Part shown: positions 1 through 9,814 of the stretch, piece by piece | Position numbering within the stretch: the stretch's first letter is position 1 | How the letters are laid out: each line of letters begins with the position of its first letter | Assembly (NCBI GenBank): GCA_016987375.1 | Contig: PJRA01000030.1 | Location: 4,304-63,896 of the forward strand | DNA: 59,593 nucleotides | Source: Brachionus koreanus | Taxonomy: Eukaryota; Rotifera; Eurotatoria; Ploima; Brachionidae | Direction of reading: 5' to 3' | The notes under the pieces: model-generated | Seen by the model: the letters and a program-made list of their open reading frames with translations, nothing else | What the model was told of the DNA's origin: nothing | The model's database searches: none | Translations under genes and position numbers: made by a program

Positions 1-827
1 AATAAAAAAAATATATAAAAGAAGTTAGATTTTATTAAAATTCAACAATATGCTCAGAACGTAAATTTTTTAGTCTAAGGATTATACAACAAGCCATGAC
101 TAAATAGTTTAGAGTTTTAAGTTAATTTAATGCCCCATGAGCAAGAATTTTTTTGTAGGAAAGAGAAAGCAGAAAAAAAGATAAATTTTCAATTATACGA
201 AATTAAACATTTTATGACATTAAAATAGAATGCTTAAATGTTGAAATTTCAACACTTATCATTTCTAAAATTAGGATAATTAAAGGTCTCTATCCAAATT
301 TTAGTGACTAATTCGAACTATTTGTTGAAATCAGAATTTGCGGTAGAACTAATATCTTGTTGTCAAATTTAAGATTTGATCATGTTTTAATCTTCTTATC
401 TAGTCTTAATTTTAAAATTTACACTTTCTTTTTATTATAAAAATAAAACTGTTAAATAGCAATTTTTTTTAAAATCAATCAAATAATAAAAATATATTTC
501 AAAATTAGTTTGCAATAAAAATATAAGCCGTTTCATATTTAGTTTTATTAGGAAAAATTTCTTAAGCATTTATGGTTCTAACAAAATCAATTGATTGAAT
601 ATTTTAATTAAAATTTTTTTTTAATATCAATTAAAAAAAGAATGGTCAAGAATTGACAACTTAAATTCGGCCTTCTACTCAAAGTATTAAAACAGCCTAA
701 GTGATTGATTCATTTTTTTTTAAATATAAATTTTTAGATGGTTTTGTTTAATAACTTGAATTTTGCTCAGTATTTCGTCTCATTCCATTAGCACATTGAT
801 ATAATAAGAAGTCTCTTGTCTCCATTT
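1..827. other. AT-rich intergenic DNA
   Basis: No convincing coding frame, RNA gene or repeat was seen here. The stretch is very AT-rich with homopolymer runs. Confidence 0.6.
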
Positions 828-1043
828 TTAACACTAGAAGCATTTTTTCTCATTTTTTTAATTCAAAAATATTTTATAAAAAAACTATAATAATTTTATA
901 AAGTAATATCATTTTTTAAAGAAAATTTTAAAATCTGCATAATTAAAAAAGATATATAAATTTGAAAAAACTATTCAAAAGAAACCAGGTTTTAAAAATT
1001 TTCAAAAGAGTCAAAATGACTCCTTTGGTGCTTCTAGTGTTAA
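828..1043. mobile_element. piggyBac-type MITE (TTAA-flanked)
   Basis: A 208-bp element (832-1039) is bounded by TTAA on both sides (828-831 and 1040-1043). Its ends are inverted copies of CACTAGAAGCA. Next to the right-hand end is a subterminal palindrome, GAGTCATTTTGACTC in the reverse complement. It has no coding capacity. TTAA duplications are the hallmark of piggyBac-superfamily insertion. The element at 58263-58476 has matching ends and a matching subterminal palindrome, so this is a family and not a chance inverted repeat. Confidence 0.75.
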
Positions 1044-1855
1044 TGAAATGACAATATATTTTGAATTTTTTTTACTTTTTTAATCTCAAATTAAATTAAT
1101 GATGTTAAAAACTAATTCTATAATGTTTTGAAAGCTTCAGTTAGACCCTATTCAGTGGCTCAAGGTTCCGGCCTGAAACTAATTAAAGTTCGGTTGTTTT
1201 AAAATACCAAAAAGAACAAAGGTAAGCGATGTAGGAAAAAATATTTAACTAAAAATTAAATTTATAAAATACAGTTTTGGTTCTACTATTATTAAAGTTT
1301 AAATAATTAGAGTAAATTTCTGTCTTATAGCATTGAAAAAATATTATTGTATTCATAATTCAAGGCTGACTAAAATAATTTTTTTCCCAATTTGGTGATA
1401 TACTATGCAATAAATTCAACTCTAATCATTTATCGATTGCATAATTAATTTCATTCAGACTTGAAATAATTAGAAAATCAGAAAGTAATATTAATGGATC
1501 TTTTAATAAGTTTATTAGGCAGAAAAAACCTTTTTGTTAGCTCTAAATTTTTGACTAACTTTAAATCCGGTATTTGTTTATTTAATGAAACAACTTCAAA
1601 ACTCTTTGGAAATAAACTTTCTCTTTTGAAAATTTTCTTTATTATTTGTTTTACTCTACCGAGCTAATGCTCCTTCAAATAAAAATAAATTATTTATATA
1701 GGAAGAAAAATTTAAATGAATTTAATTACAATCAAGACTAAAAAAGTTTATTTAATTAATATCATCTATATTCTTTGGATTATAAAAAAAAATTAACAAC
1801 ACATCTTAATTTTTATTTTTGAATTATAAAATAAATTAAGAAAGACAAAGAAAAA
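1044..1855. other. AT-rich intergenic DNA
   Basis: Nothing recognisable. It contains the 3' flank of the SOX gene on the minus strand. Confidence 0.6.
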
Positions 1856-2569
1856 TTAATTGGACGCATTTGAATCTAATGAGTATGATGAATTGACACT
1901 ATACGGTGAGTACGGATAGCTGTACGAATTAGTTTCATAATTAAAACCATGCTGATTAATTGGATTTGTATAATAATAATCTTGAACCGCATTAAAATTT
2001 GTAGGAAAATAGCTGTCGTTCGCACATTGACTGTAATACATTGGATTAAACGAATAAAATGATGAATAATTGCTGGGATACTGAACAGCTTGATTTGACC
2101 AAAAATTACATTGATTAGTACTTGATGTCTCAACAAACTCTGATTGCTCATGTTTAATCCTTTCGATACCAAAATCTTGACTATTTGATGTAAGAACGCT
2201 AAAATTGTGACTTTGCACTTTGTTGAAAGTTTTCAAGCCTTTTTTGGATTTTCGTTTCGGTTGATATTTATAACCAGGATTTTGTTTCATGTGCTCTTCC
2301 TTCAATCGCTTAGCTTCCTCAATAAAAGGTAATTTTTGTTCATGTGTCAAACGGTTCCACATTTCACCAAGTGTCTTACTTAATTGGTTACTAGGCAATG
2401 ATTGAGTGTTCTGAGAAATTGTTTTTCTAGCGCTTCGCGACCATACCATAAAAGCATTCATTGGTCTCTTGATATATGGCTTGCTTGAAACTGGACCAGT
2501 CTCCAAAGGTTTCAAGTCGAACTGGTTCAGGGTTTGGACAACTGCTAAATCTAAATTTTTATCGTTCAT
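1856..2569 (-). CDS. SOX-family HMG-box transcription factor
   Basis: A single-exon 237-residue protein. Residues about 32-112 form an HMG box that starts with the SOX signature IKRPMNAFMVWSR and ends in a basic stretch (YKYQPKRKSKK). The box should bind and bend DNA at AACAAT-like sites in the nucleus. The remainder is a low-complexity Tyr/Asn/Ser/Phe-rich tail, typical of a transactivation region. The first Met of the frame fits, because the HMG box begins about 30 residues in. The middle of the box (SQNTQSLPSNQLSKTLGEMW) diverges from SoxB, C, D, E and F consensus sequences, so I do not assign a subgroup. The protein is shorter than most SOX proteins. No neighbour shares its function. SOX membership is secure; the subgroup is not. 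Confidence 0.92.
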   Translation of the reverse strand: MNDKNLDLAVVQTLNQFDLKPLETGPVSSKPYIKRPMNAFMVWSRSARKTISQNTQSLPSNQLSKTLGEMWNRLTHEQKLPFIEEAKRLKEEHMKQNPGYKYQPKRKSKKGLKTFNKVQSHNFSVLTSNSQDFGIERIKHEQSEFVETSSTNQCNFWSNQAVQYPSNYSSFYSFNPMYYSQCANDSYFPTNFNAVQDYYYTNPINQHGFNYETNSYSYPYSPYSVNSSYSLDSNASN

Positions 2570-2747
2570 TTCATCAATTAATTTATTTCATTTAAAAAAA
2601 TTAAATTTATACCCTTTCCATCGGTCAGTTAAAAGAAAAGTATATTTTTTTAACAACCGCTTCCGATTTTCAACAAAAAAAATTGCACTAAGGAGTTAGT
2701 ACCTGTCAATTAATCAATACTCTGCGATGTAAAAAGCGGCTAAATAA

Positions 2748-2809
2748 TCAGTTTTCACAATGATCTCACTAATTATTCATCAATGTGAAATGATTATTGC
2801 GAAAACTGA
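2748..2809. promoter_or_regulatory. Imperfect 62-bp hairpin upstream of SOX
   Basis: Outer arms TCAGTTTTC (2748-2756) and GAAAACTGA (2801-2809) are perfect inverted copies. The inner parts continue imperfectly (CAATGATC against GATTATTG, CTCAC against GTGA), leaving a loop of about 14 nt. It lies about 180 bp upstream of the SOX start codon. It could be a cis-regulatory palindrome, a transcribed hairpin or a tiny foldback element; the sequence does not decide. Confidence 0.4.
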
Positions 2810-5624
2810 AATTTTAGGCCCATAGGTGCATACAGGACATCATTTGACCATTTGTGTCTTGAACGTTCTTTTTTTTTTCAATATTTTGAAAATAAAAAAA
2901 AATAGAAATTAGACTAAAACAAAAGACCCATGCTAATTTAAACGAGGGCGTTGATTAAGTTCGTAGTGATTACCGAATCCAAAACAATCTGGTTGCCATG
3001 GAGACTATTTATAAAAATTCGGAAATCCTAAAATTATCAAATAGAAATTTAGACGAACGATAAACGAAAGATGCTAATTTTATATGCGAATTTAAGTGCT
3101 TAAGATAAATAGCTATAAAAATACCAATGGTATAGCAAGGTTTGGTTGTTGTTTTTGTTGTTGTGTATACTCATTTGTTTGGCAAAAAGAGCAAAATTAG
3201 ATAGAGAAAAAAAAGAAAATTACACCAAATATTTATTGAAATATTTTCCTCTTCATCAACTTGAAATATTATCTAACAAGTAATAACTTGAGTTTCAGAG
3301 TTGTCATTTCTTTAGTTTATGTGTATGCATTAAAAATAAAATAAAATATTTATTTTTTCACTTCACAAATAGAATCTTGTTTAAATTATCAAAACTCATA
3401 ACAATAAAATTTAAAAAAGATAAAAAATACCTTTTAAAAATTTTGATTATTTATCTCTTTCTTTTTTAGTTTGTTGAGATATTACACAATCATTTATTTA
3501 TGGTTCTAATTTAACAAAAAAAGAATGTCATTAGCTGAGTTTTGAACTAAAAAGTCCAGATTTGAGCAGTCTCTTTCTCTCTGCTTCTTTTTTATCTAAC
3601 TCGCTCTAGACTCATTGTTGAAATTTGCTTAAGACTTAAATTTAAATTTGAAATTTAAATTACATTTAAATTTTAATTAGATAACAAGCTTGTTATCTGG
3701 GTGTAAATAATTATGCTTTAATAACAAAAAATGCTTATGTCAACCTTTGCCAAAAATGATCCGATTATTTGCCGAATTTAAATGATCTGGACTAGGTTAA
3801 AAATTTTCTACAATTTTTTCCTCTATATTAAAAAACCTTTAGCTATTTATACTAATTCAAATATCAAATTTTTGACTAATAAATTATTTTTTAAAAAATT
3901 TAACAAAAAATTTATGACTTAAAATCAGTAAATTGGGTTAAGCAATAACAACAACAAATACTAGAACAACTATGCTTAAGCCAACTTAAAAAAAAATTTA
4001 ATTTCATAAACAATTCATGATAGATCGAGTTTTAAAAAAAATAAAAGGTGAGCTTTTAGATGGAAAATAAAAATTGGCCTGGTAAATATTTATCTAAATT
4101 ATCAAAACGAGTTGGATAGGAAAACCTTGGACTGCTTGAGCTGAACTAGCTTTGTTTGTCAACCAAACTCTCGGTTACTAAACTGGAAAAAAATAAAAAT
4201 AATTATGATTGCACTAAATAAAATAAAAATCTTTTTCTAATTATGTAATTGAAATTAATTGGCGTAGAATAAAATTCTAGTTTAGTTTAGGACTACAATC
4301 AATCATTATACTAATTTATTGCCTAGTAAATCAACTAAATCATTTTTTTTTTCAATGATATATTAATCATTTTAACTTTTTTAACACTAAATTGATTAAA
4401 AATTATTTATTTTATAAAATTGTTTATACAAGCCAATATTTAAATATTTTAATGAATTTTTATTAGCACCCATTACAAAATTTTGTACCTATCTCTTAAC
4501 CGATCAATCATTCTGTAGTTTAAATAAATAAAATTGCTCTAAGGTTTATATTATCAGCGGATATGTATCTAAAACCTTAAAAAATCTAAATAAATTCAGA
4601 CTGGCATTTTTTAATCAAAAGAATTTATTTAAAAATCTAAGAAATAGTTGGATTTATGCTAAAAAATAAATTTATCTTAATTTAATTTTGTGAGCAAGAT
4701 AAATGACAAAGCGTCGCTTTATCCTCACAAGATAAAAATTCGCTAAAGTAATTTTAGAAACTAAAATATTATTAGAAAGCTAAACATTTTCTATTTAATA
4801 TGATAATTGCTAAATTTAAAAAAAATGCTCAAACACTTAAAAATCTCTATTCAAAGAGTATTTTTTAGCAAAAAAAAAAGTAAAGCGTATCTTTTGTTTT
4901 AATGGCTTGAAAACCTAAAAAATAATTTTTAAAGAAAATTTTAAAATTAAGTTTTAACTGGTTTTTTATAATGATACAATTCAAAATTTATTTTTATTCA
5001 AAATAACTCTTATTTTACTTGGTTTATTTCTTTTGAAAAAAGAAAAAAACTTAAAACGTGAGCTATCCATCTTAAAAATTACCTCACGAGATTAAAATAA
5101 AGCTCAAAATTATTGAGTTCAAATAGAGTCTGAAATATTTTTTTTTATTTTAATGAAGTAATTTTTTTTAAATTTTAAAAATTTGATAAGCTCAATTCTT
5201 TTTTAAGTGTAGAGATAAATTAGTTTAGATCAGCAAATACTTTGAGCAGAATTTTTTATATAAATAGATTATGCTGACAAAAAATTAAATTTTAAAAACG
5301 TTTGCGAAATCAGCTGATTAAAAGCAAAATTCGTTCAAAAGTAAATTTATAACATTTTATCGATTAAATAAAGACTAACATTTAAATAAAATAACATAAA
5401 AATTACTTGTTTTTTTATGTTCTTTTGTTCAATTTGAATAACTATCGAAAGAGTAATAAAAAAATTTATTTAGAACAATATAAAAATTAAAAAAAAAAAA
5501 TTGCTAATTGTTTTCTTTTTTAAGATAAAAAAAGATAAAAAAAATTTAAAAATTTATTTCAAAAAACAAAATAAAACCATTGACGACAAATTTTACACTT
5601 TAAAACTATTTTAATTATGTTTAT
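2810..5624. other. AT-rich intergenic DNA between SOX and ZIP11
   Basis: About 2.8 kb without a convincing coding frame. An imperfect short hairpin around AAAGCG-TCGCTTT at about 4689-4730 is the only structure noticed. The segment separates the 5' side of SOX from the 3' end of the zinc transporter. Confidence 0.55.
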
Positions 5625-6870
5625 TTAACCAAGACCAACATCTAGACTCATCATCACTATGAATCCGATCATACAAGACCAAGTGCTTAATTTTCCATTT
5701 CCATATGAAGCGGCTTCCGGAATGATATTGTCAAAAACAACATAGAACATTGCACCTGCAGCAAAGGATAAAGCATATGGAAGTATAGTTTGAGCCATGC
5801 CAATTGCCAAGGTACCAAGGATTCCAGCAATAGGTTCTACCATTCCACTTAGCTGCCCATACCAAAAACTCTTCCAATAGGAATATCCTGATGCATAAAG
5901 AGGCAAGCTTACGGCCAGTCCCTTCGAATAAAACAAAAATTTGATTCACTTGTATCATATTTAAATCAAGTTACTTCGGGAAAATTTTGAATACCAATCC
6001 CTAAAGCTAAATTTCTTGCGTTTTGAAATGTAGAACTTTTTGTTTTTCCAACTCTTAAATTTTTTTTTTCATAAATTAATTGATAATTTTTTTAAAATTA
6101 TTTTACGCTCCGAAACCAACTCCAACAGCTAGTCCCTCTTAAATTCAATAAAAATTACATTAATTCGAGTTTTCTTTTAATATTATAATTTACCTGGAAT
6201 ATTATGAACAGTGACTGCGATTATTAACAGCAGAATCTTTCGGAATTTAGTAGCAGAGCGGCTTTTGTTTTTTCCAGAAGGATCAAAGCTATCTTTTTGG
6301 TCAAAATTGCTTTTTGAATAGCTAGGATTGCTTACCATTGAACGCTGTCGTAGACTATTTAAATTTATCTCTTGAAACATTTTAGAAAATTAAATTGATT
6401 TTAAACTAATCTTGTTTTACCAATTGATGGCTGAATTTCGGTATCATAGGTATTTAGTTTATCAAATTCTTGCTTTTGCTCTTGATTTTTAATAGCCTCA
6501 TCAATAAACTGAAAATTTTTTTAATTGTTTTAAAAAAAATTTTTTTTTAACGTCAACTTCTTACATTGTCAGGCAAAAACTCATCTGTTAAGTGAACAAA
6601 ACCGGCGCCTAGCAAAATTCCTCCAACAACTGGTAGTAAAGACAAAAATTTATTTTCATATAATTGCTCAGAAACTTCCAAAGCAGGCACAATTAAAGAC
6701 CAGAATGAAGCGGCTGTCATAACTCCAGCAGCAAATCCTAAACTGGCATCTAAAAATGAGCGTTTGTATCCGTTGAAAACAAACACCATGGCAGAACCGG
6801 CTGCTGTGAAAGCCCAGGTCAAAAATGTGGCAAACATAACCTGAACTAATGCAGAATAACCCTCCAACAT
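5625..6870 (-). CDS. SLC39A11: ZIP11-type zinc transporter (SLC39A11 family)
   Basis: Predicted to carry Zn2+ towards the cytosol through a ZIP fold. The gene can be built from six exons in one continuous frame: 6565-6870, 6508-6421, about 6371-6193, a micro-exon near 6140-6112, about 6055-5971, and 5921-5625. The N-terminal exon carries the ZIP11-specific run DASLGFAAGVMTAASFWSL. The two metal-binding helices are each split by introns and read HNIPEG (exons 3-4) and QNFPEG (exons 5-6). The last exon holds YGQLSGMVEP and the C-terminal VVMMSLDVGLG. Length, order and motifs fit the ZIP11 (gufA) subfamily throughout. The Ser/Lys-rich region before HNIPEG is the variable cytosolic loop. It is transcribed divergently from the formamidase gene at 7306. 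Exons 3-5 use AAG acceptors, so their edges are less certain than the frame. Confidence 0.93.
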
Positions 6871-7305
6871 TTTTTCATTACCTAGACTTTTTTATTTATC
6901 TACACTAAGCACAATGATTGTATTTCAATCAAAATACCTTTTCAAAAGCTAAAAATATAAATAGTTGTTTGTAACTTTTTTTCAAAGTTCTAATGGCAAC
7001 ATATTGCGATAAATGGTTATCTAAATAAAATCAAAATTATCAAAAAAATTATTTTCTACTTTATTTTTCATTAATAAAATTTTAATAATTTTTATTTAAA
7101 ATTCTAATTGTTCATAATTATGTGACGTCGTCAAAAAAATTTATAAGTTTAAGCTAAATTTCCACTTAAATTTAATTTAATTCTGAAACAGATGTTGACT
7201 AAAAATAAAGTTGTGGTCCTAGATTACTTTGAGACTTTAATTCTACATGCAAATTTATTTATTTTATAGAAAATAATCTACCATAAAAAGAAAATATTTT
7301 TAGTA
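6871..7305. promoter_or_regulatory. Divergent promoter region, ZIP11 / AFMID
   Basis: Only 435 bp separate the start codons of two divergently transcribed genes, so their promoters must share this interval. It contains a CRE/ATF-like element, TGACGTCGTCA, at 7123-7133, one of few GC-bearing motifs in the interval. No clear TATA box can be separated from the AT background. Confidence 0.5.
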
Positions 7306-8449
7306 ATGAACCCAGAGAGTCAAAAACAATATTCACCATCAATTTGGAATAAACGACTTCCGGTTGACCAAGTAGTCCCTGCTCATGGCGAATTCCTAGC
7401 CAAAAGTTTAAATTTAGCATAGTTCTTTTAAAAGCTTCTTTAAAGTTTATTTTAGAGAGTGATCAAGCAAGGCAAAAACTGCCAACTTATACCTTTAAGT
7501 TCTCAGAATCTGATCCTGAACAATCAATTGAAATAGCCTTTTTAAATCCAAATTCATTTTCTGTATCTGATCTAAAAAACTCCTTTAACTTTAATGGTAA
7601 AAAAATCATAATTAAGAAAAAAAAAATTGATATTTATTTTTTCAAGGTCGTAAGATTTTTGTTTATCTTCATGGTAATTTAAAATAAATAATTTTAATAA
7701 ATCAACAATTATAATCTGTGTCAAGGTGGGTACTGGCAATGGGGAAGGTTAATTTAGTATAATGACCATTTGTTAAAAATAATAAAACATTTCAATCATT
7801 AGTTTCAAAGATTCTATTTTTATGAGTGAAAACTTCTGTTCCAAAAACATTATTACAGTGGCTATTGGATACACTATTGCACCTAATGGTTTGTTTTTTT
7901 TTAAATTTTTATCTTTAAAATTAATTTAACATAGCAAGCATGAGTGAAATATTTAACCAAGTTGAAAGAGCGATAGCGAAAATACTAGAAAATTCTGGAA
8001 ATTCTGAAATTTATATTTGCGGACATTCTGCTGGAGGACATTTGGCCACAATGTTGCTATTTTCTGATTTTAAAAATAAATACAATGTTGATACTTCTAA
8101 TTTAAAAGGCATAATTCCCGTGTCAGGAATATTTGATTTAGGACCTATATTAGAAACAGATATAAATGATAATTTAAAAATGGATATAAAGGAGTCAAGT
8201 CTTCTTAGTCCGTTGCTGAGAAAAGATGTTCAACTAGACAATAACACTGCTTTTTTAATTGCATATGCAGAAAATGATTCTCCAGCTTTTCATAAGCAAG
8301 CTGAAGATTTCAAAATTCATTTAACTAAATTTCTCGGCTTCAAAAATGTCAAGTCAGTTAGAATAAACAATTCTGATCATTTTGATATTATAGAAAATAT
8401 AAGTCTAGATGATTTTAGTTTGACAAAAGTAATTTTTTCAAGTTTTTGA
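7306..8449 (+). CDS. AFMID: Kynurenine formamidase (arylformamidase)
   Basis: Predicted cytosolic alpha/beta-hydrolase that converts N-formylkynurenine to kynurenine in tryptophan breakdown. Six exons restore a continuous frame from ATG 7306. The first exon has KQYSPSIWNKRL, close to the start of animal AFMID proteins. The oxyanion-hole motif HGGYWQ is split by an intron (HG before it at about 7674, GYWQWGR after it at about 7735). The last exon (about 7936-8449) carries the nucleophile elbow GHSAGG, then GIIPVSGIFDLGPI, the acidic residue in AENDSPAFHKQ, and the catalytic His in DHFDIIEN. The triad is therefore Ser-Asp-His and complete. Nothing suggests decay. It is the divergent partner of the ZIP11 gene. 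Family assignment is firm; the edges of the short middle exons are hand-placed. Confidence 0.92.
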
Positions 8450-9049
8450 AAATTAATATAATTTTAAAATTTTTTAAAGGAAATTTACGATTTTATGAAA
8501 ATAAATTAAGAGAATTTCAGATAAAAAAAATTTTTGTTAAAATTTACTTGACCAAATGAAAATACAATTTTTACATCTGTTGTTAGTCTTTTAGTCATAT
8601 TATTAAATTTTTATTTTTATTTTAATTTAGTAATAAAAATTTTAAATAAAAAAAAAGGTAAAAATGATTGATTAAAGTATTAAACAACTATTTAAAGAAT
8701 AAAAAAAATTGATTGTTGTGTGATGATGTGTAGTCATCAAATCTTTAAAACCAGATATTCTTTTTTGTCTTCGTATATGCTTTTATGAAATTAAAATAAA
8801 AATTTAGCAAAATTATTAACTTTTTTCATAAATTAAAATTAACTTAAAAAAAAATATACTTAAATTACTTTAGATAAAAAATATTGGAACAAAAAAAATA
8901 TTCAACTATTTTTTTGAATAAATTTTGTTTCAATTAATTTTAATTTTTCAAGAAAAGAAACATTTTTGTTCAATTTGTTTTTAAATTTCAAAAAATCATA
9001 GAATATTAAATTATAAATAATCAAATTAGTTAATTGGTTTTCCAATTGA
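8450..9049. other. AT-rich intergenic DNA
   Basis: 3' flank of the formamidase gene. Nothing recognisable. Confidence 0.55.
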
Positions 9050-9420
9050 AGGGTTATATTTGGTAAATGTGCTCCTTTCATTCAAAGTACATGTCGAGGC
9101 CATCCAAGTCTTTTATTTTTGATTCATTGATTAAATGGTTTTGAATTCGATCTTCTGTATTTTTCAGTGATTCTCAATGTTTCAAGCCAATGAATTCAAA
9201 GAGTCGTAAAGCTGGCTAAATAATTCTCTTCATGCTTCCGGTGTTGAAGGCGTTTAAGACTTTTCTGTCATTCTCGGACATCTCCACAGTTTGTTTCAGT
9301 ATATCAGTGTTGATTTTTCTTTAATGTTGTGCTGTTAAATGTTGTTTCCTTGCTTTTACTTTCATCCTATTCTTTCATAATTTTGCTTTGCTGTTAATTT
9401 CACTAGAGACCCTTTGAAGT
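9050..9420 (-). pseudogene. Decayed non-LTR retrotransposon 3' fragment
   Basis: This stretch has a less AT-skewed composition than its flanks. On the minus strand it reads as broken pieces resembling the C-terminus of LINE reverse transcriptase ORFs: SENDRKVLNAFNTGSMKRI, then in another frame RLGWPRHVL followed by a stop and MKGAHLPNITLQLE. The order (L..F....L.RI, then R..W..HVL, then LPN) matches the conserved tail after the RT domain of many LINEs. Stops and frame changes show it is dead. The identification rests on short motifs only. Confidence 0.5.
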
Positions 9421-9814
9421 AGAAGTTATTTTCTAAACAATCTATATAATAAATAAGAATTAGGAATAATTTAAAAGAGATATAGCAGCTTTGGTCTATA
9501 TCATCTGCCACTTCTAATATTTAATTCTAATATTTATTCTCCAATATTTAATTTGTCACTCAGAAGTAATGATGCATCTAAAAATTGATCTGATTTTTGA
9601 TATTTAAAAAATCTAACAAGGAAATTCATTGAAATTTTAAAGAATAAGTGGATTTTTTGACGACCATTCTCTAAAGATTATAAGATATAAAAATTAAAAA
9701 TTATAAAAATAAAAATAATAAAAATTATAAGATAAATGATAAATGTAAAATTGACTAAATTTAAATTTTATTCGAAGTTTTTAATTTTGAAAAAAATATT
9801 TTTTTAAAAATTTT

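Noticed and set aside
5731..6380. Two or three small minus-strand genes inside the ZIP11 region
   Set aside because: They are exons or wrong-frame shadows of one gene; HNIPEG and QNFPEG only appear after splicing.
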